Of a stretch of 64,000 nt of DNA, positions 46,239 to 56,390 are shown piece after piece. Numbering within the stretch: the first letter of the stretch is position 1; the number at the start of each line of letters is the position of its first letter. Position numbers and translations under genes: made by a program. The notes beneath the pieces are model-generated. The model made no database searches. It saw nothing but the letters and a program-made list of their open reading frames with translations, and was not told the origin of the DNA. The DNA is from Enoplolaimus lenunculus (taxonomy: Eukaryota; Nematoda; Enoplea; Enoplida; Thoracostomopsidae). Location: positions 1 through 64,000 of the forward strand of contig JASANG010000120.1 in the NCBI GenBank assembly GCA_030248215.1, in the 5' to 3' direction.

Positions 46239-46340
46239 GTTCAGATTCACGAATATTTTGTCAAAAAATCAGATATCTGGTGGAGGGTAAACTAATTATC
46301 GACCCAGAATGCACGAAACCAGGCGAGGACGAACAATTTT
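46239..46340 (+). CDS. Possible orphan terminal exon
   Basis: After a strong acceptor (TTGTTGTCCTTTCGTAG) a frame reads DSRIFCQKIRYLVEGKLIID then PECTKPGEDEQF and a stop at about 46340, followed by AATAATAAAATGG near 46400 as a possible polyadenylation site. The composition looks coding and ends acidic. I do not recognise the family, and no upstream exon on the plus strand was identified. It may be the last exon of an unseen gene or a chance frame. Confidence 0.3.
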
Positions 46341-46477
46341 AAGCAACAAAACGGAAGGAACCGTTTTATGCTTCAACACAATGTTTTCCAAACTTGGAAA
46401 TAATAAAATGGATTCCGTTTCGTATACCAGGATTTTATTGCACTGCACAACCGATAATCCATAATGACACTACTTCA

Positions 46478-46854
46478 TACGATTTTACGAATTCGTCCCA
46501 CAATGTCTTGCCGTTCGACATTTCGTAGCCAACATTTCGTCAATCCCGACAACTTGACGTCTGGACACCAACAGCTTGTCGCACGTACAAGTCGACAAGC
46601 CCCACAACTTGTCGCCCCTACACTTAGTGATCGCGAGAGCTGTCGCCCCGACGTTTGCCGACCGTGACAGCTGGTCGACCCGATATCTCCTCTACCCAGA
46701 CATCTTGTCAATTCAAAAATTTTTCACTCCGATAACTGAAACACTACTTCAGGTTTAAATGAAATGTTTTGCAGATGTACACAACCAGGGCTCAAACAGA
46801 ATTCCGATTCCGGCAAAAGATTTATACCGATTCTGATTCCTGTCAAAAGTTATT

Positions 46855-46931
<77 letters not shown>

Positions 46932-46950
46932 GAAGGATTTGTTTTGCAGT
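46478..46950. repeat. Inverted partner of the repeat at 56165-56390, with (TA)n microsatellite
   Basis: About 46690-46860 is the reverse complement of about 56210-56375: CCAGACATCTTGTCAATTC, ACTCCGATAACTGAAACACT, ATTTTGCAGATGTACA-like and TTCCGATTCCGGCAAAAG. A (TA)n run of about 70 bases follows at 46855-46927. Before it, 46478-46680 is a diverged array of TTCGTC/CTTGTCG words. The CAGGGCTC...TTCCGATTCCGG wording resembles hAT-type miniature elements. Confidence 0.7.
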
Positions 46951-48114
46951 GATAATCTATCTATTTCAGTGAAACATTTCGGTTGCTCAGTTAAAACTAA
47001 TTTTCTCCCTTATTTTATTGTTTTTAACCGCAACCAGTTAATTACTTCAGCAAACCTACACTTAGATGCAGCTTTGAATTCCGACGGGAATTTGAATGCT
47101 TGCACACTACCGATACGCGAGGTTGCTCAAAATTGGAGTTAGTGTAAAGCTGAGATTAGTTGAACTCCATTGAGTTTTGAGTGTCGAAAAACTCATTAAA
47201 TAAAGCGACAGATTTTTTCATCACCATCCAGGACGTAAGTAACCTTATAAGTTAAAATCGAACGATGTTAGTAATCTAATTTGCGCTTTAAATTGAAAAA
47301 ATGTTGGTTTGAAAGTTAAACTTTGCGAGCATTAAAGTTTTCGGCAAGTGCTGACACCTTTGTTTGACCAGGCGCTACGCTCGAGAATGTTTATGCATTT
47401 GTTTGTAATTGGATTAATAAAAGGAAGGGTCATATCAGGCCAAAAAGACCGTCTATTTTTCTCAACCGATTGCTTATATATTCTCAGTTGGCCGTAAACA
47501 TTGATTGCTTTCTAATAATTTACAAAAATATTCGATTTGAGAGAAAGGGCGGATTGCAACGGTTGAGGCGGAGAGAAAGTAGCACATAAAAGTCTCGCTT
47601 GAGGTCATATTTTTGTGTAAAATCAACTGCAATAACTAATATTAAGGTTCTGCGGATACTGAAGATCTAGGGATCAGTTTACGCAATTAACATCACCAGA
47701 AGTTTGTATTAAGTGCAACCACGAACGAAATGAATTTCGTCATTGTATCATATCTAATTTTACTCCTGGTTACTTTATCACTTCAACATATTAATAACAA
47801 AACATATATACAAACCGAAACGAAAATTTTGTGCTAGTATTTCATACATTTCATTAAAAAATATGTCCTAACAGGCGTATATAAGGGACACAGGGCTGGG
47901 ATTGCCACCGGACGACACAAAACCAAAATGTTATATTTCCAATTATCACTAAAATGACTTTTGGCTTCTCGCTTGTTTCACTCGCGAGCTTTGACCGCCC
48001 TGTTTTGTTGAACTCACAAATTCAAAAACTTCCGGATATTGTTGCCGTTTGCCAGTTCGACAACAAACCATACACGATAAGTAAATGGCTTGAAAGTATG
48101 ATTTTATTTTAAAG
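46951..48114. other. Intergenic, nothing recognised
   Basis: AT-rich with one TCTCGCTTGTTTCACTCGC patch at about 47965. No supported gene. Confidence 0.45.
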
Positions 48115-48559
48115 TACTGTAGCGATCCGAACACAAGGGAGGTGATATTTATTTGGCGTTTCCAAAGGGTACCCACCTGTTATTCGGTTACGGACTGTCA
48201 TTTATTTTTAGCCCACGCTCCGCCGCCATTCGTCACTGATATATTTTCGGTATTTCAACTATCGGTTAAATTAAACATATATTTGTCTTGTAAAAAAATC
48301 GTGAGCGATATTTGCAAGGTTATAACTTAGGAATGTACTTTCAAAACTTAAGTATGCTTTAAAATTTCGACTTCAACTTTATTTGGTTCTGGAGTCATTT
48401 ATGCACCACAATTAGGGATAACTTACGTTTGTGGTCTCTAATTATGGCATAGGGACTCTATCCGCCTAAGGACTTTTATTAGAGATACGAACTCCTTTTG
48501 ATTGGGCTCAAAATGGGGACCCCTTTAGTACCCCACTCTCAAATTCGGGTCACACAGTA
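48115..48559. mobile_element. Miniature element, GACCCGAATAAG family, complete copy
   Basis: It begins TACTGTAGCGATCCGAACAC and ends TTCGGGTCACACAGTA, with the interior in minus orientation (GGAATGTACTTTCAAAACTT, ATTATGGCATAGGGACTCTA). It is about 445 bp. Confidence 0.8.
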
Positions 48560-49077
48560 AGTAAATTCACGGTGTTTCACGATGTTTAAAGTAAAACGCT
48601 TGAACTTAACCTTTTTGTTCAAAATTTCAATCAAACAAAATCTGATTTCTGATTACAGCCGCCCACCATTTATCAAAGTTACTCGGGTTAGGGAAGAAAC
48701 ATGATTCTGTTGCCATCACTAACTTCCGGCTGAGAATTCGTCTATGGAACAACAATCAGGTTCGAAAGATGTGCGTGCACTGTTTTCTATAGCAATCAAT
48801 TTAATACTAAACTAGGAATAATACACGTGTACACTTTACGTCATCGTTATCATTGAAAATTGTTGTGTTTTCGTTTTCAATCTTCGGCCTCTTACCAAAT
48901 GTTACGCTGCATTCAGCAAGCAATTTTTCTGGCGAAAACAAATATTCGACAGATACAGCATTGGCTATTTCAAAATTTTCCAATAATATGTTTTTTGAAA
49001 ATTCTTAGCTTCACAGTATCTTATGTGTAGCTTGGATGTAAATAACGATTCAAGCATCGTTTACTTCGCCCATGTAT

Positions 49078-49267
49078 AGAATATGTTCGGAAAAGTAGCA
49101 TAAGCATATTCCTAAGCCTAACCCTAAACCTAAGCCTAAGCGTAAGGATGAGCCTATTCCTAAGCCTAAGCCTATGCCTAAGCCTAAGCAAAAGTTAGTC
49201 TAAAACTTAAACTGACTCTACTACAGCCCAGCCGGAAAACCAACCGGCCCTGTTCGATACATGGGCC
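49078..49267. mobile_element. TTAGGC-bearing element upstream of unc-17
   Basis: The ends GCCCATGTATAGAATATGTT and CCTGTTCGATACATGGGCC are inverted copies, as in the element contained in the palindrome arms (about 160-370 and 5240-5460). Two CCTAAGCC arrays surround GCGTAAGGATGAGCCTATTC. Confidence 0.8.
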
Positions 49268-49425
49268 GACATGGCCATCTCATGGAACGAGGCTTGTACA
49301 GTCCATCCAATAGACACGAATTGAAAATTTGGTATTATATAACTGAATATTAACAGTTTACCACACTCATGATTGTTGTAACAACCGGTGGGTGGGTTTT
49401 CGAGGGGTTGATCTGTAAAGTAAAC

Positions 49426-49624
49426 GGCCCATGTTACTTTTAAGGCCGTCCCGGTTTCTGGCGGGTCTGTAAAATATTAGGCTTATACTCTACAGTACAA
49501 TTTTTGCTTAGGCTTGGGCTTAGGCTTAGGCTTAGGCTTAGAAACACGCTTTTGCAACGCTTCGGCTTTTTAGGCATAGCAATACGCTTAGTCTACTGTC
49601 ACAGCCCTAAAAGTAACATTGGCC
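49426..49624. mobile_element. Second TTAGGC-bearing element, different termini
   Basis: The termini are GGCCCATGTTACTTTTAAGG and CCCTAAAAGTAACATTGGCC, distinct from the TGTAAAG type. The array reads GGCTTAGGCTTAGGCTTAGG in plus sense. Similar termini occur at about 57170 and 58480. Confidence 0.75.
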
Positions 49625-49809
49625 AAAACTTCTAAACTTGCCTTGTAAAGCACAAGTGCAATGGCTTGAAATTATCATATTTTTACCGTATTGAGGCGTG
49701 CCCTTTACGCTTTAGGTTACTGCTGCCCATTTAATTCCAGTTGATATCTGTCTATTAGCAATAAAGCAGTTACAAACGTACTAATCAACAGAGCGAATAA
49801 AATTTGAAT

Positions 49810-51465
49810 ATGGGTTGGATCGTTCCGTACTTCAATCGAGACACTGACGAGCTGCGTGCGATTGCAAACTCTAAACTCGCGTTGCCTGCAACTCAAAAAC
49901 GCGTAGTACTTGCTGTTGTATCAGTCGCCCTGTTACTTGACAATATGCTCTATATGGTTATAGTCCCTATTGTACCGCATTTTCTTGAAACAATCGGAGC
50001 ATATCATCGAGTTTACAACTGTACAATCGATGGAATAAATGTCAAATTTGACGCAAGTACTAATGCCCGACTGGCAAAGCTGTATCAGAACTCACTGAAC
50101 AACCCGGAAGTTTGCGAAAAAACGTTCGCTAACGAAGAAGAACGACTCGGATATTTGTTCGCGTCGAAAGCAATTGTTCAGTTATTGGTAAATCCATTCA
50201 GCGGAACACTTATCGACCGCATCGGCTACGAAGTCCCAATGATTATCGGACTGACAACAATGTTTTGTTCAACCGCGGCTTTTGCAGTTGGCAATTCGTA
50301 TTGGATTTTATTTTTTGCCAGAAGCGTTCAAGGACTCGGGTCTGCGTTTGCCGATACTTCTGGACTCGCAATGATTGCTGACCGATTCAGCGAAGAAGGA
50401 GAACGTAACCGAGCGCTAGGGCTTGCGATTGCGTTCATATCGTTTGGTTCGCTTGTTGCGCCACCATTTGGAGGCCTGTTGTACGAACGGGCCGGAAAAT
50501 CCGTACCGTTTTTAGTGCTGGCGCTGATTTGTTTGCTTGACGCCATTGTTGTGTTCGCCGTGATTCATCCAAAGATACGAGAATCGTCGAGTGGCAAACG
50601 GCTCAAAGGAACTCCGATATATATGCTACTGCTCGATCCGTATATTGCGATATGTGCTGGAGCGTTGGTCACCGCTAATGTGTCACTTGCGTTTCTCGAG
50701 CCAACCATTGGTTTGTGGATGGAAAAGATGAAGCCAGATATTACGACGTTTGAAGAAGGTGTCATTTGGTTTCCGGCATTTTTTCCACATTTGGCTGGCG
50801 TTTACGGCACCGTTTATCTAATGAATCGTTACCCATCGCGGCATTGGATGTTTGCCGCTGTTGGACTGGCGATTGAAGGTGTATCGTGTTTTATTCTGCC
50901 ATATTTCAAACAATATTTTCTGCTTATCATACCATTGTCTCTTTTGTGTTTTGGAATTGCGCTAATGGATACAGCCATTTTGCCACTGCTATCTTATTTA
51001 GTAGATACGCGTCATGTTTCCGTGTACGGTAGTATCTACGCAATTGCTGACATTTCGTATTCGTTTGCATATGCTGCGGGACCTGTAATCGCAGGCAAAA
51101 TAGACTCCGGGTTTGGATTCACAAGGCTCAATCAAATTTTGTGTTTGATCAATCTTGCCTATGCCCCTATACTACTGCTACTTCGTCGATTCTTTGCGTA
51201 TCATCCAATACTTTCCGGTATTTCCGAAGAAAACGCTAAAAATGTCGCCACCGACGAGAAAATGGAACAAGACACCAGAATGGGTTTGGAATTAAAGCCT
51301 CAAACGTATGGAACCATGCTGACAGATAATCGAAATAATCTCGATGGACAGTGGCAAACGGATATGGCTAATTTAGATCAAGGTGTCAGGGACAAGAAGA
51401 AAATTGCGTACCGTGGCTACAACGACACTGATTATTTGATTGACGACGAAGATAATTCAAGCTGA
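49810..51465 (+). CDS. unc-17: Vesicular acetylcholine transporter (VAChT, SLC18A3), UNC-17
   Basis: A single open frame of 551 residues, a proton antiporter that loads acetylcholine into synaptic vesicles. The start MGWIVPYFNRD resembles the C. elegans MGFNVPVINRD. TM1 carries LLLDNMLYMVIVPIVP with the conserved Asp44. Loop 1 has a YNCT glycosylation site. Typical family blocks follow: LFASKAIVQLLVNPFSG, DRIGYEVPMIIGL, ADTSGLAMIADRF, VAPPFGG, LVDTRHVSVYGSIYAIADIS and YAAGPVIAG; twelve membrane helices are expected. The cytosolic tail ends in acidic DYLIDDEDNSS, where sorting signals sit in this family. I chose ATG 49810. An intronless VAChT frame nested in the first intron of the ChAT gene is the rule in animals (the cholinergic locus); C. 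elegans unc-17 has introns, so its lack here is closer to other phyla. The ChAT exons are not seen. Confidence 0.96.
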   Translation: MGWIVPYFNRDTDELRAIANSKLALPATQKRVVLAVVSVALLLDNMLYMVIVPIVPHFLETIGAYHRVYNCTIDGINVKFDASTNARLAKLYQNSLNNPEVCEKTFANEEERLGYLFASKAIVQLLVNPFSGTLIDRIGYEVPMIIGLTTMFCSTAAFAVGNSYWILFFARSVQGLGSAFADTSGLAMIADRFSEEGERNRALGLAIAFISFGSLVAPPFGGLLYERAGKSVPFLVLALICLLDAIVVFAVIHPKIRESSSGKRLKGTPIYMLLLDPYIAICAGALVTANVSLAFLEPTIGLWMEKMKPDITTFEEGVIWFPAFFPHLAGVYGTVYLMNRYPSRHWMFAAVGLAIEGVSCFILPYFKQYFLLIIPLSLLCFGIALMDTAILPLLSYLVDTRHVSVYGSIYAIADISYSFAYAAGPVIAGKIDSGFGFTRLNQILCLINLAYAPILLLLRRFFAYHPILSGISEENAKNVATDEKMEQDTRMGLELKPQTYGTMLTDNRNNLDGQWQTDMANLDQGVRDKKKIAYRGYNDTDYLIDDEDNSS

Positions 51466-51712
51466 ACAATACTATTCAGTTTGTCTTAAAGAGTTTTTAT
51501 TTATTTTTAGGCTTGAAATGCTTTAACTTAAAACAAGCGGAAGATTACCATAGAAGAAAAAGAGATGTATATATACTATAGCAACTCAATAGCTTTACGT
51601 ACCCATTTATGTATAAATTTATACGCATTGTCGCATCCATGGCCTGAAATTTACAGCAGCGATAGAAGAGTTCAATGATTTTTGGAAATGACAAGTTTTT
51701 GAACGAGCAGAG
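51466..51712. other. 3' flank of unc-17
   Basis: AT-rich untranslated or intronic sequence; no clear polyadenylation signal within the first 200 bases. Confidence 0.4.
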
Positions 51713-52212
51713 TTATGGGTCATCCACGTTAAAATGCACGCGCCAATGTAATAAATGTTCCACCCACCCCATTAGGAACAGCATCAAAGTACACATACTA
51801 CCTGGAGGCAAGGTACAGTTTCATAGCTCTACTAACATAGTGTTAATTGTCTAGACTCTGTCGGAAAGGACTCTGGATAAATACACGTTGTCTGTAGGAT
51901 GTCAGGACATTACGTTAGCACACGCGCACACATTTAAAAAGAAGACACTCTGTGCACACATATTCACACGCATCATTCAACGCAAAAAACTGAGTCCCTT
52001 CTGAGGGACTATGGACAATAACAGTTCCCGATAATGATGTCAGGACAAGTATATATTTAAGCCTAGAGCATATTCATCGTCTAAATGTTCAGACAATGAC
52101 ATATTGACATCTCAGACAGTGTATAGAGAGAGTGGGTAGGGACAACGTGGGCACCCAAAAGGGAGGGACATTTTTACAAATGTGCGTGCATTTTAACGTG
52201 GATGACCCATTA
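51713..52212. mobile_element. 500-bp inverted-repeat element downstream of unc-17
   Basis: TTATGGGTCATCCACGTTAA and AATGCACGC at the left match GCATTTTAACGTGGATGACC and CATTA at the right, about 29 bases. The interior has GTCCC/GGGAC words and GATGTCAGGACA twice. No coding capacity. Confidence 0.85.
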
Positions 52213-52224
52213 CGCAACTTAAGG

Positions 52225-52768
52225 CCAATGTTATTTGTAGGATAGCAACTCTTGATTAAGCGTATTTCTAAGCCTAAACCTAAACGTAAAAATAAGTGTT
52301 GATCCGAAGTTTTAAACTTAAGCAAAATGATCGGAGTTATCCGAAACTAGCCGCACGGTGTATCACAGCTTTAATAAAACGCGTTCAAATTTGCAAACGG
52401 AGAGGTAGGTATCATGGTGCAAGCGGAATTCCGGTTCCGGTAGAGAAGTGGAGAAATCCGGTAATTTTCATTATCCAGTTCCGGTAATAAATCAAATATC
52501 CGTTCCACTACAAATTTTGTGCATGCAGAAAATAATTTGATTTGCAGCTGTTCAGTTTTCCATATGTCCGAAACAAACCTGTCCCATTTTCTTAGCGAAA
52601 TTTTGAAACTGTCCAGTTTTCTTATATTTGCTCAAAATTAGCCTGCATCGTTGACCAAGCAAAACCCTGCAGCTGTCCCATTTTCCCATTTACCAGCCTG
52701 TCCCGTTTTCCAGCGAAAAATTGCAGCTGTTTCGTTTTACCATTTGCCCGAATCTTTGGCCTTTGTCC
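52225..52768. repeat. TTAGGC fragment, GGAATTCCGG element and CTGTCCC/TTTTCCC repeats
   Basis: About 52255-52310 is a short CCTAAACC array. About 52415-52510 holds GCGGAATTCCGGTTCCGG and related words like those near 61640, 61840 and 62520, probably hAT-type miniature elements. About 52555-52745 is an imperfect repeat of CTGTCCCATTTTCCC-type units with AGCGAAAATTGCAGCTGT; the same occurs on the other side of the LINE at about 57150-57310. Confidence 0.55.
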
Positions 52769-55732
52769 CTATTTGGGGTCGGCTCTATTGGATTTCTGCC
52801 GCCATTTGACTCTGTCCTCGGCATTGTCAGGATGCAATCCACTCTTCTTCAGGTCCATGTGTAGCACATCGCTCCATCGCTGCATTGGTCGGCATCTTGG
52901 TCTTTTCCCTGGCACCTCCATGTTGAAGCTGTGTTTAGCCATTGTTGATGGCTGTGCACGTAAGACATGGCCATACCATCGCATTCTCCTTTCTTGCCTT
53001 TTCTCAGCGATCGGGATCACCTTGTACATTTGCCTTATGTCATCATTATGAACGTGGTCTAATTTGGTCACGCCGCTCGACCACCGAAGCATTTTTGTTT
53101 CCATAGTCGAAAGTCGATGTTCATCTTCTTTGGTTGCGGGCCAGCATTCGGATCCATAGAGGGCAATAGGTCGTACAATTGACTTGTAGACCTTTGCTTT
53201 CAGCGTATTAGGCATACGCTGGGCGCAAAATATGCCGGTTGTGTTGCGCCACTTCGCCCAGGCGGCGTTTATCCGAGTTGTGATCTCAGCCTTGAGCGAC
53301 CCATCGGCAGATAGTGTAGAACCGAGGTATTTGAAGCTATCGGTTTTCGGCAGGAAAATATCAGATACTTTGATAGCGTCTGTGACGTTCGGGTCTGTTG
53401 TCATGTATTCTGTTTTCTTTAGATTGAGTCGCAGACCGAACTTATCGAGACGATCGTGCCATTGCTGGACCCACTTTTCCAGGCCGTCCTTCGTAACTTC
53501 GGCGAGCATGATGTCGTCGGCATACATGAGACAGTATGGTATCCCACGCTGCAAATCACGCGTGATAGTGTCGATCGCAATGATGAACAGCAAAGGTGAC
53601 AGTGCTGATCCTTGATGGGCTCCAACAGTGACGTTGAAATTGTTCGATATTCCAGCTGGACATCGCACCCGGCTATTTTGCTTGGCGTACAGTATCTTTA
53701 TCCAATTGACGAGCTCTTTTGGTACCAGATGCGAGCGAAGAGAGTACCAAATTAGATCGTGGGGTACCCGATCGAAGGCTTTCTCTAGATCAAGGAACGC
53801 AATGTGTAGAGGGCTTCTCTTCTCGCGGTGCCTTTCTACTAGTAGTCGTGCCGCATGAATTGCATCGGTGGTTCCACAGCCCTTGACAAATCCAGCTTGG
53901 TTTGCTGTTAGGTGTACTATGGACCGCAGGCGTGTCTCCAGTACTCTCTCAAAGATCTTCATAGTATGAGAGAGTAGACGGACAGACCTGTAATTTGCAC
54001 ATTCGGCAGGGTTTCCTTTGCGCTTCCATATTGGGATTGTGGTACTTTTCTGCCAGTCTAGCGGTGTTGTTCCTTCGGTGACAATCTGGTTGAACAGCTT
54101 CGCCAACCAGGTTGTGGATACTCGTGCTGTACATTTCCATAGTTCTGATGCAATGTCGTCTGGGCCTGCTGCTTTTCCAGGCTTCATTTTCTTCAGTGCA
54201 GCAACCACCTCGTCAGGAGTTATTGGTTGTATTGGACCAGAAGTAGGCTGAGGCTGAGAAATCGGAGGGTGTGGAAATTCAACATTGGAGATGCCCTCGA
54301 AGTAACGTCTCCAACGTTCAGTTGCCGTCGTCTTGTCAACAATGAGCTTGCCGCGCTCGTCGTTCACGCCGTAGAAGTTTTCCACATCCTGTGCACGGCG
54401 ATGGCGTTGTTTGACCAGACGGTAAAGCTGACGTTCTCGATGGAAGCTTTCTAGCTTTTTGTAGAGGACCTCGTAGTGCTCCGCCTTACGTTTGGCAACG
54501 GCTTGCTTAGCAGCAGATCTTGCCTTCTTATACTCAGACCATGTGCTAGCATTCTTATCGGCAAGAAAACTGTGGTATGCACGCTTTTTCTCCCGAAGCC
54601 TTGCTTCTACTTCCTCGGTCCATAGCCAAACATTCTTCTCGACGAATCGTCGGCCTGGCTTGGTAGTTCCTAGCGCTGTCGCAGCTGCTGAATGAATCGA
54701 TTTCTTTGCTTTTAGCCACGTTTCCTCCACACAGGTTATTTCTGGGAGCCTTAGATTTTGCATTAAGGCGCTGCTCCTATCACTCGTCTTCCACCATTTT
54801 ATACACTTTCTGCTGACTGTCGTTTGGCGTGGCTCTGGTAGTTGACGAACTTGAAGCGTTGCTACGACGGGTCTGTGCTGCGTGCTCACTGTTTCTGAAG
54901 GGTTCACCTTGACGTCTTTGAGGTTGCCCAGGTCTCTTCGTCGAACGAGGACGTAGTCAATTTGAGACCTGGAGTTACCACTTTCATAAGTCACCAGTTG
55001 AGTGGTTCTCTTCTTGAACCAGGTGTTGCTGATCACAAAGTTGTGGGAGTCAGCAAACTCGAGCACTCGTTCTCCATCCGTATTGCGTGTTCCATAGCCA
55101 TTGCCGCCGTGCGATGCATTCCCTTCCGCGCGTTCACCAACATGACCGTTAAGGTCACCACCAATGACAATCGAGTCAGAGTCTGAGATTTCGCGGATCC
55201 TCGCGTCGAAATCGTTCCAGAAGTTTTCCTTTTCGGTTTGTCCGCGGCCTGCTTGCGGTGCATAGGCTGAGAAGAAGTGAATGATACGATCACTAATAGC
55301 GATTACAATCTTCATCAGCCTGTTGTTATACCTTTCACAGGATTTGATGTTGTCTCTTAGAGCTTTACTAACTACAATTGCCACTCCATTCGCTGACCGA
55401 CGTGTTCCCATGTAAAGCAATTTGTAACCATTGTCCCCTTCTTGATCGTCGAGGTTACGTGACTTAGAGCCGGTCCATCGAGTTTCCTGCAAAGCACATA
55501 TGTCGATACGTCGACGATGTAACATTTCAACCAAGTCACCTGCTTTGGCGTTAAGTGTTCCGATGTTGAGCGACATGAACCGTAGGTTGGCTAGCTTGCT
55601 TGCGTCTCTGCGTCGCCATTGGTTCGCAGATAACCCTTGCCTATTTGTCACTGAGGCCGGGCCTCGCCTCAGCGCGTCGGATGAAGCGGACGCCCTAGCA
55701 TTTAGGTTAAGTCTTGTTGACGTGAAATCCAT
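52769..55732 (-). CDS. RTE-clade LINE protein: endonuclease plus reverse transcriptase, open frame
   Basis: 987 residues without interruption. The N-terminal third (about 48-300) is an APE-type endonuclease: LRFMSLNIGTLN, ICALQETRW, YAPQ, IVIGGDLNGHVG, SQIDYVLVRRRD and TQHRPV hold the expected Asn, Glu, Asp, Asn and His. The reverse transcriptase (about 495-780) shows KPGKAAGPDDIASELWK, VRLLSHTMKIFERVLETRL, IAFLDLEKAFDRVPH, HQGSALSPLLF and the catalytic YADD. The C-terminus ends MRWYGHVLRAQP, then RWSDVLHMDLKK and RVKWRQKSNRADPK, as in RTE and craniofacial-development-protein-2-like elements. It is about the full length of RTE proteins and lacks an RNase H domain. It inserts by target-primed reverse transcription. 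It may still be active or recently inserted. Confidence 0.95.
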   Translation of the reverse strand: MDFTSTRLNLNARASASSDALRRGPASVTNRQGLSANQWRRRDASKLANLRFMSLNIGTLNAKAGDLVEMLHRRRIDICALQETRWTGSKSRNLDDQEGDNGYKLLYMGTRRSANGVAIVVSKALRDNIKSCERYNNRLMKIVIAISDRIIHFFSAYAPQAGRGQTEKENFWNDFDARIREISDSDSIVIGGDLNGHVGERAEGNASHGGNGYGTRNTDGERVLEFADSHNFVISNTWFKKRTTQLVTYESGNSRSQIDYVLVRRRDLGNLKDVKVNPSETVSTQHRPVVATLQVRQLPEPRQTTVSRKCIKWWKTSDRSSALMQNLRLPEITCVEETWLKAKKSIHSAAATALGTTKPGRRFVEKNVWLWTEEVEARLREKKRAYHSFLADKNASTWSEYKKARSAAKQAVAKRKAEHYEVLYKKLESFHRERQLYRLVKQRHRRAQDVENFYGVNDERGKLIVDKTTATERWRRYFEGISNVEFPHPPISQPQPTSGPIQPITPDEVVAALKKMKPGKAAGPDDIASELWKCTARVSTTWLAKLFNQIVTEGTTPLDWQKSTTIPIWKRKGNPAECANYRSVRLLSHTMKIFERVLETRLRSIVHLTANQAGFVKGCGTTDAIHAARLLVERHREKRSPLHIAFLDLEKAFDRVPHDLIWYSLRSHLVPKELVNWIKILYAKQNSRVRCPAGISNNFNVTVGAHQGSALSPLLFIIAIDTITRDLQRGIPYCLMYADDIMLAEVTKDGLEKWVQQWHDRLDKFGLRLNLKKTEYMTTDPNVTDAIKVSDIFLPKTDSFKYLGSTLSADGSLKAEITTRINAAWAKWRNTTGIFCAQRMPNTLKAKVYKSIVRPIALYGSECWPATKEDEHRLSTMETKMLRWSSGVTKLDHVHNDDIRQMYKVIPIAEKRQERRMRWYGHVLRAQPSTMAKHSFNMEVPGKRPRCRPMQRWSDVLHMDLKKSGLHPDNAEDRVKWRQKSNRADPK

Positions 55733-56172
55733 TGATGTTTGAGCGACATGAAATTACACTGGTCGATGCGTCGCAACATCTGTCACCAGCACCCCATACG
55801 AGGTTCAAGAAAACCACAGCTTGCCGTCAGATTCTAGCAGTCGCAAAGGTTGCGATTACCATAGAGCCGTTGTACTACCAATCAGACGCTTCCATGGATT
55901 TTTGACTTTTTTACGTGGTTTGTCACCCACGCGGTAATTTTTCTGTCAAGGATTACCTAGCCCTTAGCCTTTGGATAAAGATCCTTGGCCCGCAAGGCAG
56001 CGGGGACCGAGTTATTTTATACATGCGCCCAGTACCCGCATGTCGCCAGAGGTCCTTTTAGCGTAACCCAGGTTATGCCACGAGGAGGCAAGGACTTGTC
56101 TTGTTGAGGAGAAGCGATATATTGCGCTGAGCGTTGTGGTTTTTTAGGCCACGCTGCACTCGACCAATAACC
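55733..56172 (-). mobile_element. Probable 5' untranslated region of the LINE
   Basis: GC-richer sequence directly upstream (minus sense) of the LINE start, continuing with the composition of the element as far as an AT-rich (TATA)n stretch near 56175. The boundary is drawn where the composition changes; no target duplication was found. Confidence 0.5.
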
Positions 56173-56390
56173 CTTATATATATATGTATGTATATATATG
56201 TATATATAAGAATAACTTTTGACAGGAATCAGAATTGGTATACAACTTTTGCCGGAAGCGGAATTCTGTTGGAAGCCTGGTTATGTACATCTGCAAAACA
56301 TTTCATTTAGACCTTAAGTAGTGTTTCAGCCATCGGAGTGAAAAAGTTTTGAATTGACAACATGTCTGGGTAATATATATCTGTCCCAAC
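56173..56390. repeat. Inverted partner of 46690-46950
   Basis: TATATATA microsatellite, then AAGAATAACTTTTGACAGGA, GCCGGAAGCGGAATTCTG, AACATTTCATTTAGAC and GAATTGACAACATGTCTGGG, the reverse complement of the region near 46690-46860. The pair encloses unc-17 and the LINE. Confidence 0.7.

Larger units (their letters stand above)
48560..49809. other. Region upstream of unc-17 with two TTAGGC-bearing elements
   Basis: This interval should hold the cholinergic promoter and, if the locus follows other animals, a shared 5' noncoding exon; neither can be recognised by eye. Two TTAGGC elements (49078-49267 and 49426-49624) occupy much of the last 740 bases before the start codon. Confidence 0.4.

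Noticed and set aside
46764-46952. Frame with a long YIYIYI run
   Set aside because: It is the translation of the (TA)n microsatellite.
52773-55742. Numerous plus- and minus-strand frames of 60-127 residues
   Set aside because: They are antisense or shifted-frame shadows of the LINE protein.
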